In this document: positions 1 through 11,800 of the stretch, in pieces | How the letters are laid out: every line of letters starts with the position of its first letter | Position numbering within the stretch: the first letter of the stretch is position 1 | Virus record (IMG/VR): IMGVR_UViG_3300032093_000194 | Location: 1-51,459 of that record | Length of the DNA stretch: 51,459 bases | Origin: a virus | Reading direction: 5' to 3' (one strand) | Notes under the pieces: model-generated | Seen by the model: the letters and a program-made list of their open reading frames with translations, nothing else | Databases searched by the model: none | Told to the model about the DNA's origin: nothing | Translations under genes and position numbers: made by a program

Positions 1-26
1 TGATGTCACTGGAAGTCATCAAATGA
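1..26 (+). CDS. 3' end of an upstream plus-strand gene (partial)
   Basis: The frame beginning at base 3 is open to the window edge and reads MSLEVIK before a TGA at 24-26. That TGA overlaps the ATG of the next gene (bases 23-25) in an ATGA arrangement, which is typical of translationally coupled phage genes. Only seven codons are visible, so the identity cannot be judged, and the frame could be open by chance. Confidence 0.35.
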
Positions 27-436
27 AGTTTAGTATCATATATGAAATAACTAATAGACTCTCTCCTATTAGACATAACACTCAGAACATTCCTCTTGAT
101 TATATAAAAGAAGAAATTGTTTTAGGCTCTTGGTTAACCTTTGAAAGATATGAAAGAAGCTCTTTAGACTCTTTATGTGATCTTTACTTAGATAAGATTG
201 GCATTAAGGCTAAAGATTATAAACTATTAGCTATTAATAAAGTTATATATGGAATATTAGATATTCATTATATTGAGCTACCTGATGTGGACTTTACTCA
301 GAATAAACAACTAGAAAGAAGAGTCGTTAAAATTACAAAAGAGATTGAAGAGTGTTTAGAAAGTATATTACTAAAAAGAAATTGGGCACAAAAACTATTT
401 AGTAAGACTTTTAAAATAAATCCTTTATTTAGATAA
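23..436 (+). CDS. Hypothetical protein, 137 aa
   Basis: I do not recognise this protein. It is 137 residues, mixed helical and charged, with a basic C-terminus (residues about 100-135 carry many Lys and Arg) and no signal peptide or membrane segment. The ATG at 23 is supported by a GGAAG Shine-Dalgarno at 11-15 with 7-nt spacing and by ATGA overlap with the preceding frame. It is the last gene of a plus-strand unit and runs into the bidirectional terminator at 438-479, where it converges with the long minus-strand late operon. By position it belongs to a different transcription unit from the tail genes, and its function is unknown. Confidence 0.75.
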   Translation: MKFSIIYEITNRLSPIRHNTQNIPLDYIKEEIVLGSWLTFERYERSSLDSLCDLYLDKIGIKAKDYKLLAINKVIYGILDIHYIELPDVDFTQNKQLERRVVKITKEIEECLESILLKRNWAQKLFSKTFKINPLFR

Positions 437-437
437 A

Positions 438-479
438 TTAAAAGAAGCTGTTGGTTTAATCATCAACAGCTTCTTTTAA
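438..479. terminator. Bidirectional intrinsic terminator between convergent genes
   Basis: A perfect 16-bp inverted repeat (438-453 and 464-479) encloses a 10-nt loop. The left arm begins TTAAAAG and the right arm ends CTTTTAA, so transcripts in either direction end the stem with a U-rich strand. It follows the plus-strand stop codon (434-436) by 1 bp. The right arm is also coding: it encodes the last residues (KEAVDD) of the minus-strand gene that stops at 456-458. Confidence 0.85.
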
Positions 480-1235
480 TTCTTCTCTATGTGTTTTTAT
501 TGTTTGTTTGTCTACTTGATGTAGGACTGGTTGAGATATTCCTCCTAATAATAAAGCATCCCATAAAGAACTCTTCATCTTTATTATTGTTATTAAATCT
601 CTAGCTACTATTGGATTATAAGCTCCAATAGTATTAACTATATCAGCTATAAGTGTTCTCATAGACTGCGCTCTTATTTGTGTTGAAACAAACTTATCTG
701 CTGTTTCAGTTAACTGTCTCATCTCTTTGAAGAGTTCAATTAATACTTGTTCTTTTGTAGTAGATTTATTTTTAAAAGCTTTATTACCAACTAAGGAAAT
801 ATCATCTAATAAAGTAGATAACTTTTCATATAAGTCTTGATATCTGGAACTTGCATCAAAGATTGATCCAATTTTATTCTCATTTGGTTTTACATATAAA
901 CTGTTAGTTTCTTTATATGTAGTCAACCACTTATCTATATCTTCTGGTGTTATTGTCATTCCAGCTAATGTAGATAAAGAATTAGCCATACTTGCTACTG
1001 TCTGTCCTGCTTGATAAAACTGAATTAAATAACTGGCCAAACCAGCTTGATCAATTACATTAGTAGGAATAATATTAGGCATGTCTAATTTATTTGATTC
1101 TTTTAAATTATCTTCTAAATAATCTATGTCTGCTAATATTAGTTGATAAGCTTCTTCTCCAATTCTCTCATCAATAGTTAGTTGATCTCTTAAATCTTGC
1201 TTAATCTTTTTAACAAATAAATGAGCATCAATCAT
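456..1235 (-). CDS. HTH-containing protein, possible small-terminase-like (259 aa)
   Basis: The protein is almost entirely helical. Residues about 71-108 (FYQAGQTVASMANSL, then TITPEDIDKWL) read like the helix-turn-helix of phage small terminases and resolvase-type proteins, with a Y.AG.(S/T)...(I/M)A..L element and a recognition helix ending in a Trp-Leu pair. The rest (110-259) is a helical, oligomerisation-like region with no motif I can name. The ATG at 1235 overlaps the stop of the upstream gene (TAATG), so the two are co-translated. A small terminase subunit would be expected in a genome carrying a large terminase and none is otherwise visible here; that assignment is inference from fold and size only. 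It could equally be a late transcription factor. Its final codons lie in the terminator stem. Confidence 0.8.
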   Translation of the reverse strand: MIDAHLFVKKIKQDLRDQLTIDERIGEEAYQLILADIDYLEDNLKESNKLDMPNIIPTNVIDQAGLASYLIQFYQAGQTVASMANSLSTLAGMTITPEDIDKWLTTYKETNSLYVKPNENKIGSIFDASSRYQDLYEKLSTLLDDISLVGNKAFKNKSTTKEQVLIELFKEMRQLTETADKFVSTQIRAQSMRTLIADIVNTIGAYNPIVARDLITIIKMKSSLWDALLLGGISQPVLHQVDKQTIKTHREELKEAVDD

Positions 1236-1633
1236 TATTCAAGACCTTTTTCCATTCTAATTCTTATGTCTATTGGTTCTAAAATAGTGTCAAAGTCTTC
1301 TAGATTTACATACCTTGCAATTAGATATTGCATTATTTGATCTACTGCTTTGTCTGCTCTTCTTTTAACAGTAGAACTGTTTAAGAATTGAGAGTCTGCT
1401 ATTGCTTGTCTACTTCTATCGCTAGTTGTTAGATACATTAGAATTTTATAATTCTCTGGATTTATACTTGCCATCCATTTTTTAGCGGAGTTTACCTGAT
1501 TCCAACTAAATTCATGTATTAAAATTCTTCCTTCTTCTTCAAACTTATATAAAAAAGGCATCTTCCACGGATACTCCTTTTTTAAATAATTAAAAAGCTT
1601 GATTCTTCCTGAGTGCGGCTGAGCCATTTTCAT
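1235..1633 (-). CDS. Sigma-region-4-like HTH protein (132 aa)
   Basis: Residues about 62-104 look like a sigma-70 region 4 or LuxR-type helix-turn-helix: a helix with ILMYLTTSDRSRQAIADS, a turn, then NSSTVKRRADKAVDQI as recognition helix with Ser-Ser-Thr-Val-Lys-Arg-Arg. The N-terminus is aromatic and basic, and nothing else is recognised. The start is ambiguous: ATG at 1633 has AGGA only 3 nt upstream, while the in-frame ATG at 1627 (Met3) has the same AGGA at a more normal 9 nt. It is coupled to the following HTH gene by a TAATG overlap. The pair sits alone behind an 18-bp hairpin and a TATAAATA element, so it may be expressed separately from the tail operon. Roles in late transcription or in packaging are both possible. 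Confidence 0.75.
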   Translation of the reverse strand: MKMAQPHSGRIKLFNYLKKEYPWKMPFLYKFEEEGRILIHEFSWNQVNSAKKWMASINPENYKILMYLTTSDRSRQAIADSQFLNSSTVKRRADKAVDQIMQYLIARYVNLEDFDTILEPIDIRIRMEKGLE

Positions 1634-1668
1634 GTTTCCTTTATGTTTATGTTTTAAAATCTTTGACT

Positions 1669-1676
1669 TATTTATA
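1669..1676 (-). promoter_or_regulatory. TATAAATA element upstream of the HTH gene pair (possible late-type promoter)
   Basis: Minus-strand TATAAATA lies 35 nt upstream of the ATG at 1633, between the hairpin at 1687-1730 and the gene. The sequence equals the consensus of T4 late promoters. A second overlapping copy reads on the plus strand (1677-1684). In DNA this AT-rich the octamer occurs often by chance, so this is only suggestive. Confidence 0.25.
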
Positions 1677-1686
1677 TATAAATAAT

Positions 1687-1730
1687 ATAAATGCCTATAT
1701 AGTAAATGATTATACTATATAGGCATTTAT
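1687..1730 (-). terminator. 18-bp perfect hairpin, probable terminator of the nuclease gene
   Basis: The arms 1687-1704 and 1713-1730 are perfectly complementary (18 bp) around an 8-nt loop. The hairpin lies 23 bp beyond the stop of the minus-strand nuclease gene at 1754. On the minus strand it is followed by an A/T-rich run rather than a clean U tract, so it could also act as an RNA-stability stem or an operator. Confidence 0.65.
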
Positions 1731-1753
1731 ATTGCAACTAATTATGTGTTAGA

Positions 1754-2812
1754 TTAAATTAACTTAGCTGCTATTTCAGGATGACATAAAGCTAAAAAAG
1801 CACAAGGCCTATGAAACTGATCTAAGCATGGAGAAGAGTTAGTCATTTGTTTATTTGGAATTTTCTTCTCATACTTTTCTGCAATTATATCTTTATGCAC
1901 AGAGGTTAGTTGAGATATTGCTTGCTCTCTAAATGTAGGAACCATCTCAGATAAGATTAGTTTATTACTTCTAAGATTATAAACTCCAATATACTTTGGC
2001 TGTTCTCCTGTTAATTCTTCATATGCGTGACTATACATTAATAGTTGATCATTGTAAGCTATATCAACTTCTTGATAGTCTTGTGCGCCACTCTTATAAT
2101 CTATAATAGCAATTTGTCCATCTTGCAACTCTGCTACCAAGTCTATATAAGCTTCTAGTATTGGCCCATCTTTTCCAGTATTAGGAGTAATAATTACATT
2201 TGTTTCTGGTGAAAATGCTAACTCAACTCCTAGTATTTTCTTAATTCTAGGATCTAGATTAAACTTATTAGCAACCTTTATTACTGTGAGAACTAAGTCA
2301 AAAAAGTCTATGTTTTCCCATCTACCATCAACTGATCTAATATATCTATTTATATTATCTTGTAAATCTGATAGTTTTAATTTGGCTATTTCTTTTTTCC
2401 AAGCGGCTGTCATTTCAGGTGCTTGTGCTACTGTTCCATCACCCTTTCTAATTGGGAAATTACCTGTATAGCCTTCTGAAGCTCTTTCATATAATTCTTT
2501 TATTATGTTGTAATAAGCTTCTACTTGTTTAATTTGTTCTGTTAAATCATGTACAAATACTTTACTTAATACTTCATTGGTTGAAGAAAGTATAGTTGAA
2601 TCAGATAGGGTGCAAGGAGGATTATCTATGCCAATAAAAGGAGAATAGTTATCTTCTAATATCTGGTGTAATGAACTGCCAATTAGTGTGGCTTTAGATA
2701 AACTATTATCTCTTAGTTTATCTACATATTTATATTTAAATAAGGTAGAACATACATGATATGTTCTAAGGCGGCTTACTGAATAAGTGGCAGATCTTGT
2801 AGTGTCAGACAT
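1754..2812 (-). CDS. PD-(D/E)XK nuclease with four-cysteine iron-sulphur site (Cas4/AddB-like)
   Basis: This 352-aa protein has the hallmarks of the RecB/Cas4/AddB nuclease superfamily. An N-terminal SVSRLRTYHVC element puts Cys21 in the usual place, followed by GSSLH (His49). The active-site core is Asp224 (EAYIDLV), Asp238-x-Lys240 (IIDYKSG) and the QxxxY motif at Gln256-Tyr260. C-terminal cysteines 329, 337 and 343 (C-x7-C-x5-C) complete a set with Cys21 that in this family binds a [4Fe-4S] cluster. Family members cut or resect single- and double-stranded DNA ends; here likely roles are processing of replicating or packaged DNA, or destruction of host DNA. It follows the giant nuclease/tape-measure gene by 43 bp, has no Shine-Dalgarno (leader ACACAAATA) and is followed by a strong hairpin. 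The nuclease fold is secure; the exact role is inferred. Confidence 0.9.
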   Translation of the reverse strand: MSDTTRSATYSVSRLRTYHVCSTLFKYKYVDKLRDNSLSKATLIGSSLHQILEDNYSPFIGIDNPPCTLSDSTILSSTNEVLSKVFVHDLTEQIKQVEAYYNIIKELYERASEGYTGNFPIRKGDGTVAQAPEMTAAWKKEIAKLKLSDLQDNINRYIRSVDGRWENIDFFDLVLTVIKVANKFNLDPRIKKILGVELAFSPETNVIITPNTGKDGPILEAYIDLVAELQDGQIAIIDYKSGAQDYQEVDIAYNDQLLMYSHAYEELTGEQPKYIGVYNLRSNKLILSEMVPTFREQAISQLTSVHKDIIAEKYEKKIPNKQMTNSSPCLDQFHRPCAFLALCHPEIAAKLI

Positions 2813-2855
2813 TATTTGTGTTGTTTGGTTTATTTGAATATATTATAACATATAT
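2813..2855 (-). promoter_or_regulatory. 43-bp gap with a TATAAT-like box before the nuclease gene
   Basis: Minus-strand TATAAT lies at 2842-2847, about 30 nt before the ATG at 2812, with no recognisable -35 element. The rest is A-rich and contains no Shine-Dalgarno or hairpin. It may be a weak promoter that separates the nuclease from the tail operon, or simply AT-rich spacer. Confidence 0.2.
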
Positions 2856-5800
2856 TTAGGTATTAATAATTCCATCAATAACTTTAGTTCCTCTCTTTAT
2901 ATTGAACTGTTGTAATGCAATTTGTTCACTATCTCTAGAACTTGTTTGTGTAAATTCTAAGGTTGTTTGACCTTTATCTGTTTTTCCTTTAGTAACCTTT
3001 GTTGCTGCTTGAATGTTTGGTGTTCCATCATTTATAAGTTGAATGTGTGGATTAGGTACTATATGACTTCCAACTACATTTAATGCTAAGTTTTTCTTAG
3101 TATTAATCTCATTAACATCATTAGCCATTTGACCCATCTTAGTACTAACCTCTCCTAACTTAACAATTGCTTCTCTTGTTATAGCGTTTATCTCTGTTGA
3201 TCCTATAATAGGAGCAGAGGTTATCTTTCTATTTTCAAGTTCTACAACTCTATTGATCTGACCTTCCCATGCTTGTATTTGTAATCTTTCTGTAACAGAC
3301 ATATATTTAGATACTAATGCATGATTTAACTTGTCATCCATTCTTGTGTTCCAAAATTGTTTACCTGTTACTAGTTGATTATAAGCTTTACCTCTAATAG
3401 CAAATGCAAAGTCCTGAGATGGATCAACAGATCCTGGTCCATATCCTTCAGCAGTAGCAGCATATCCAGTCATAGGAGCATCAAAAGATGTAACAAATCT
3501 ACCAGCAGTCTTTCTGCCAGTTGGATCATCTAAGGTGTCTATTTGTGCCATCCATTCTTGTTTCATTGCATCATTTACTGTGCCTTGAAATAGAGGATTT
3601 CTATAGTCTTTATCCCTATACTTTGTATCATTATATATTTGATTGGCAGGTTTAAATAGATAAGATCCTGGCGCTCCAAACATCTGTGTTGGTAAGTTAC
3701 TAAGATTAGATGCAAAGTCATCTGCTGTCTCAGGACTGTTAAGTATCCAAACAATTTGTACTGCAGTTAATACTAAAGAAGCAACTAAACCCCAAGGTCC
3801 TGCTGCTACTCCAGAAATAGCTTTTAATCCAGCTCCTGCAAATTTTGCACCAGTTACTAATCCTTTAATTGCCATTCCTTGTGCTGTCTTTTGTATTGCA
3901 GCGTTTCTTATTGCTGTACTAGCACTCTGTATAAGACCTACCTTAGCAACTTGTTCTGTTATCTTAGAAGTGATAGTCTTTGCAACTATAGTTTGTCCAA
4001 TCTTATTGGCTATAAATGGAGTTACTAATGTACTACTTAAAGAATCTAATGCCTGTAAACTAGCACCTTCTAATCTGTTATTCTTAGAGTCTAATGAGTG
4101 TCCTAAACCAACTCCAAATATTAAAGCACCAATAGCTGCAACTCCCGCATTAATTAGATTGCCTGTCTTTAAGTAGTTAAGAGTTCCTCCAATACCTAAA
4201 GCTAAACCTCCAACAATGTTTATAACTCCACTTTGGTTTTGAATATTTCTTATTACTTGTCTTCCTCCTTGATAAAAGTCATCCATCTTAGAAGTAATAT
4301 ATCCACCCAACTCAGGACTTAAAGAAGATAGGGATGATCCAGCTAAGTCAAATACACTTCTACCAGCTAAGGTTAAACCAGCTAATCCTATAGAAACTCC
4401 CCAAGTTTTACTTGCTTTGAATAATGCTATAGATGATGCAGCTAAAGTAATACCTACAGCACCAGCAGTAATTCTTCCTCCAGTTCCATTATTCTTAAAT
4501 AGTAAATCATAGCCAAAGAAACCAGCAGCTAGTCCTCCTATTCCAGGAATAATACTCTTCTGAATTGACTGATTCATTAATAATGTACCAAAGAATAAAG
4601 CCCCCCATATATTGTCAAAGCTTTCTTTGGCCATTTCTTCTCTGGCCATTTCTTTTTCTCTTTCTCCTGTTTTACTAGAAGCTACACTAGCTGCAGCTCT
4701 AAATGTTAATAAGTTAGTACTAACAAACATAGCCATTTGATAGCCATTCATTAGTACTGTTCCCATTCTAGATAAACCCTCTAGAAATGTTAAACCTGCA
4801 GTAGTCTGTAATGCTTTAGGTGGCACTCCTACTGGCATACTTCCCTGAAGTCCAGATCTAGTATTTTGTTTTATATCAAGTTCAATAGCTTTTGCAACTT
4901 CTTCTTGTAACTCTTTAGTGGGGACATTAAACATACCTCCACCATATTTTCTTACATTGTCTAATACTTCTTTAGATGCATCTGTTGCTTCTAAAGTCAT
5001 TCTGGTTATTAGATCTCTGTTAGTTCCTCCACTAACTATATTTAATAATCTATCAAAGACAGCAGTTAAACCAGTTCTCTTTGTTGAAATGATTGTGGTT
5101 AATCTATCTTTAATCTGTTCTCTAAGATGTAACTTGTTATTAAATCTTTGATCTACTGATACTTTATTAACATAATCTTCATCAATTATTGCTGTGCTGT
5201 TTAACTCCCTTCTAACAGAATTAGTATAAATATTGTCTGCATCTTGTATAAAAGCTGCTTTAATTCTTTCATCAATAACATCATAGTAACTATCAATAAC
5301 AATATCAAATTTGGCAGCATATACTTCTGTCATAAGATCAATAGAATGTCTCATATTAGGGCTTCTATCTTTGCCAAATATATTGAAACCTCCTCCAAAT
5401 TTTCCTGCCGCTTTAGATATGAATTTATCAGCTTTAGCTTCTAATAAATCATCATAAGTAAAGCCTTTATAATATTTATCTACAAAGTCTGCTTTAGCTA
5501 TAGGAGTTTTAGATTCAGCATTATAAGCATCATATTGACCCTCTAAATAAGCATCAAGAACTTGCTTATTAGTATAATCATCTAATAAGTGTTCTGTTAT
5601 TTTATGTGTTGTATGATTATAAGTTATAGTTTCATCTAGGGTTTCTGAGAACATTACAGATTTAAATTCTCTAGCATGAGTTCTAGCTATTCTGTCATCT
5701 CTAGTAGATAATCTAGTTGTTTGACTTGGTGCTGATCTAGTTTCTAACTCATCATAAAAGTCATTTAATCTTGTTATTTGTTGAGTGTGTGCTTGTCCAT

Positions 5801-8800
5801 AGTTCTTTGAATAGTCTCTATAAGCACTATCAAACTTCATAGATAAAGCTCCACTTAATTCATTGATTTGACTTGTATATTTCTTAGCTTGATGATCTGT
5901 TAAGCCTTCAGCTATTGCAAATACAACTTGTGTTCTTCTTAGTAATAAGAATTTACCTGCCGCCGCTTTTAATTCTTCTGCTTCATATAAATGTTTAGAG
6001 AACCACTTTCCTTCATCAAAGTACTTATGTTGTTGTTCCCATAATAATGTATTGTCTTTTGTTACTTGACCTTGACTGGCTTTAGTGGCAGCAACAACTG
6101 ATATAGCAGCAGTAACTAAACCAAGAGAACCTATTCCAACTGCCATTATAGGCAGCCACATAAATGGTGGAAGAGCTTGAGTTAATCCTTGCAATGAAGA
6201 TGTGTCTCTAACTTTTGTTAGAAATTCTCCAGCTCTTTCAAAGAAGCTTTTATTTGAATCATATTGATTTGCTGTTGATTGAATTGCAATTCCTTGCATC
6301 TCCATAAAAGCATTTTCATTATCACTGTCTTGTATAGACATTTTAGCTGCTATAAAAGGATTAGAGTTAGATGCTAAACCACCTATTTGTTTTACAGTTA
6401 TTTCACCTCCCATAAAGAAATTTTGATTTATCTCTCCTAATCCAGTCTGACTTCCATTGCTTGATATATCTTTTAATGCTTTATAGAACTTACCTTGCAT
6501 ATCTGGTGAAGCTATGTTCATATTATTCATTAAGGTATATAAAGCTATGTTTACATTAGTACCATAAGATAATGCTTGTAGTCTCTTATATCTTTGGTTG
6601 AGAGACATTGCTAAAGCTTTATTAGTAGTCATAGCTTCTAATGTATATTTATTAGGAGATGTAAACTTAATTCTATCTTTACCTGATCTTGTTGGTTGGC
6701 TATATACAGCAGTAATAATGTTAGAAGCAAACTGTCTTAGTTGTGCTTGATTGTGTCCAGCAGCATCATCAATTCCTCTTAAATTAGCAATAATATTCTG
6801 TGCTAAGAAACCTTTCTTAGCTAATTCTTGTAGTCCAAATACAGATGACATACTATACATTGCAGATGAGAAATCTTGTGATGCTGATTGTATTTGGAAA
6901 TAGTCTCTAAGTCTTACATCACTATCATCTGGTCTTATTGTTATACCACCAACAGCCACACCAATAAAGGTATTTGGTGAATTTACAATTATTAAATTAC
7001 TCAATTGTTTTAGTGAGTTGTTTATTGCTCCTTTAGTTGTACTGTCTGGATTTATTAAGAATTCACCTTTACTATTATGTAAATTAGGTCCTACTAAACC
7101 TTTAGCAATGTCATAAGAATGGGCTCTATCATACTTTGTTTGTAGTTTAACAAAGTCTACTACACCTTTTCTAAAGTTTGCCCAAGGTGTGTTGCTGTCT
7201 TCATCTGCTCCTATTAAAGCATCTTGAAAGTCCTTATAACCCATGCCTTGAGATGCCCAATTTAAGCCATGAAATGTTAGTCCAAGTAAGGCTGTAGTTC
7301 CGCCTAATCTAGCCCATCTTTCTATATGAACTCTATTACTAGCAGATCTATTTATACTCATTCCTTTTAACACTGCTGAGGCTGGTTGATTGTTAGCAGG
7401 ATTACTAAACTTATCTAACTCAGCTAATACTGCTGAAGCTTGGTTATTCTTTATAATTGAGTTTAAGTCTGTACCAGCACTTATATCTAAGGACTGTAAA
7501 CCTTTATAGACATTATTAGATCTATTACTTGTTATTTGTTTAATGTTTGAATATGGATCACTTACATTAAAAGCATTTTTGAATATCTTTCCTTGTGCAT
7601 CTTCTACTGCTTGAATAATAGGAGAGTTGCCCATTCCTTCTTCTATTATTATTTGTACTTCTCTTGCTTCCATGTTTAACTTATATGTTTCATACTTTAA
7701 GCTTAGAGATTGTATAAAGCCAATATTCTTCTTTCCTATTGGCACTTGTTGTAGTCTTTCTACAACAGTTAATCTATTCCTAAATCTCTCAACAATTTGT
7801 TCAGGATTAATATCTGCAAAGATTAAACTCTTAGGATTAAAGGATGTAACTCCTGCTGTTAATGCGAATAAGGTTGCACCAAAAGCAACAGTTGTCATTC
7901 TTCTTGTATTGTCATATTTATCTTCTGTTTGTTTTGTTAAATCTCCAAATGCTATTTCTGGATTTACTTTGCCTGATGTTGGATCTGTTATAAAATGATT
8001 CCACAAAGCTCCAACAGCTAGTAAGCCTAATCCTTTTCCTACTTTATTTTCTAATGTTCCTGTTTGGAATACAGCACTTTGTTTTACAAAGCCTCCAAAC
8101 TTGCCTAATGTATTTCTATATAAACCTTTAAGACTGTTATTAGAATACATCCAAGCAACTAAAGGATCTATCTTTGTTTTGTCAAATCTTGCACTTGTAA
8201 TATTTAATTCTGACTCTAACATTGCTAGTCTTCTAGAGGCTGCTATTGTACCTTTAGCATAACTAATACCTCCTATAAGAGCAGCTCCTGCCATAATAGA
8301 AGCACCTCTTAAAGCAAAGTTTCCATCTTTATCTTCTTTCTTATTTGTAAAAGGTTGAGATAATGTATTAATAACACTATATAAGTGATTACCAATAGCA
8401 CCTCCCATAAAGGCACTAAATACAACAGGCACAAATGATGTTGATCTTAATCTTAAGCCTGGCATCCTAAAGTCACCAGTTGTTAGATTAAGAGACTGAG
8501 CAGCTATATAGAAAGGCAATGTAGCAATCCCTAAGAACTTATCTCTGGCAGCCCTTGTTGATTGTGTTATTAAAGATTCAGTGGCAACAACAGTTCCAGT
8601 TGATTTAAGTATTTGATGGTTTCTTCCCCATATTCTATTCCTTACTAAGGTGTTAGATACTCCTATACCAACTCCACTCCATAAGGCTACTTGGCTATAG
8701 ATGTTATAATAATCTTGTAAGCTTAAGGAGTCCTTATTCCCTTCATTAAGTATTAGACCAGTTCCTAGATAACCAGTTTTAATGGTTACATTATCAGCAC

Positions 8801-11800
8801 TCTTAGCATTCATTGCAAATGCAATTGGAAAGCTTACATTAATAGGTGCTACTCCAACAGCAGGAGGTCCTTGTAAACCTAAGTTAACAGTTGTATAACT
8901 ACTACCATTACTATCTACTACCTTTTTAATTACACTGTAATATTGAAATATAGGCAGAGGAGATTGTGTAGCAGTTACATATGCAGTGCTACCTTTTTGA
9001 GATGATGTAATTGGATTAATAATCTTACCTAAAGCTACTGCTAATAAGGCAGCATTAACTTCAAGTGGTGATATAGAATCACTAATAGAAGCTGAACCAC
9101 CATCTGAGGTTCTAGCTTGATCTATTCTTTTATTAACATGTTCTACATAACTTCCAAGTCTAGCTATAGCTGTTTGATTTGTTTCATCTAGTTTTGGCCC
9201 ATTTATATCACCTTGGAAAGGGCTTAGTCTGTTCCAATAAGCTATTCCTAATCCTATAAGACTAATTGCTGTAGTTGTAATAGGATTTCTACCAAATAGG
9301 TTAGCCGCTCCTTGTAATCCTTTTAGTAATGTATTACCTAACATACTTGTAACTTTGTAGTTACTATATCCAAGTTTACTACCACTAACCATATGTAATG
9401 AGTGAGCCATATTATCTATAGTTGTAGTAACACCAAATGCTATGGCAGGAGCAGCTAAAAATGCAGTAGATAAAACAGCAGAACCCATTAAGTTTCTTTC
9501 ATTGTTAATGGTAGAACTAATCACATATCTAGCAGTTTGCATTGCTGCTAAGGTTAAGCCTAAACTAATAGAGAAAGATGTCCAGTTCTTTGCAACTTTA
9601 GCATTAAGAGCACTTAGTCCTGTTATATTTCCATTTTCCCTTACAACATTAAAACTTAATTCTTTACCACTAATTAATTTAACTGTAACTGCATTTTTAC
9701 CAGCAGACAAAGTTGTAAGTTCAGCCATAGTTGCAGACTGAACAGCTTGACCATTTACTTCTGCTATATTATCTAATAAAGCTTGTCCAGTAAACATCTT
9801 TCCATGTATTTCAGGTGTGCTAGTAGATGCATGATCATACGCCCATCTAACTATTCCAGCCATTGTAACTAAACTTTGAGTACCTAATACAAAGTTAGCA
9901 ACATGATCATTAGCACCAGCCATCTTTACTAATTCAGCAGCAGAGAAGAAGTTAGTGCTTTGTAATTCAATTGATGTGTTAGTTGTTCCTCTATTTAGTT
10001 GTATTTGAGCTAAGGTAGATGTTAGTAAGGAGGCTCCAGTTGATTGAGCAAACTCTGTTAATACTAATTGAGGTATGAATAAAGCACCAATAATCCACTT
10101 AGCAGCAGCTAATTTAGTACTAGATATCTTCATACCTACATAACTATTTCCCTTGTCTAAATGGTTTAATAAGAAACCAACACCACCTGAGCTGTGTGTT
10201 TTATTAGCATAAGTATATAAAGCATCGTCTAAAGTTATAGTTCTAAGGCCTACTCTTTTGCTTGATAAAGCTTTCCATTTAGCCTGATATGTTGCTTCAT
10301 TGTCTAATAATTCTTCCACTGATACCGCATCTAATGCATTAGTATTAAACACATCAAAACCTCTAGCAGATCTATTCTTTGCAGAATCTATAGAGTTATT
10401 TGTTCTTACTTTTACATTATCTTCTAAGTTTATTTCTGCTTGTGAGTATGTTTTACTAATCTTACTAATGTCTTCTAAGTCTCTTTTAGATTGGCCACCT
10501 CTAGTATTAAAAGATAATATAGATCTGGTCATTGTTGCTATATGATTCATTATTCTGAAGGCAGGATAGGAGGCTTTAGTACCATTCTCACTGAACAACA
10601 TAAACTCATTAGCTGCGCCCCAAAAACCTTGATTGTTTAATGATGCATTAACATATCTGGCAAAACCTTCAATGTCTAATAAGTTACCAATCATAGGAGC
10701 TGTTACATTGTCTTTTCTGCCAGCAAATATTCCCCATGCCCAAGGCATAGGGACTAAGTTGATTACTCCTTGTATCTTCTTAGCAAGCATCATGTTTCTT
10801 TCTATAGAAACATTGGTTATCTTTAATTCATATTGTTTGTTAACTGCATCATTAATCTCCTTAACAACATCAGATGTTGGTTTGATAGTTGCATCATTAC
10901 CTCTAAGAATATCTATGGCTCTGGGTATATTAAAAGTTTTACCAGAAGCTGTTGTTATGTTTACTGTGTTCCAATCAATTGATTTGGCTCCACTAGTTAT
11001 AACTTCTCCAGCTCTATCAATAATCTTTATGTCAGCAGGTGATTGTAATACTTCTAGGTAATCATTAGTAGCAGAAATTAAGGCTTTAGATTTATTAGAG
11101 CCTAATGTATATGGATTAATCTTACTTATTAAGAATTCTCTTGCAGTTGCTGAGAAGAAGAAACCACCTCTTTGTCTTTGATAGTTATCTAAATAATAAA
11201 GAGAGAATGTAGGATTATCTAATGAATAGTAAGCAGTTGTTGCACCCTTAACTTGTCTTTCAATGACAGACATTTTAAAGCCAATATTATCATTGTCTGT
11301 TCCTCCTAATGCCCACTTAGCAGCTTTATTTGTATCAGCAGCTTTAATAAGAGCCTCTTGACTATTAAGTAAAGCTCTAGAAGCCATTGCTTTAAGTGGC
11401 TCTCCAACTGCTAGATAAACTCCAATAGAGGAGGCGGTAGCCAATACAGTAGCAGCACTATTTGCAAGTAAATCTTGAAAGAAACTTGTCTTAGTTGTAA
11501 AGTAATTTTCTCCATCATCTTTGTAGCTTCTTAGTACTGGATTATTAGTTAAATATGATTGATCAATGAGCGCACCAACTGCACTAAATAGAGAAGGAAT
11601 TGGTCCTCTTTCTTCTTGTAATACTCTACCCATACCATTAGGTATAAAGAAGAATTCATTTATTCTACTCATTAATGATGGTGAATTGACAGCAAAATCA
11701 AATGCTTTAGCTACTGCTACTTCATCTCTTGATAAGTTATTATTAGTCTTACTAGCTCTAAGTATGCCTTCATATGTTCCCATATCTTCAGCATCAACAA

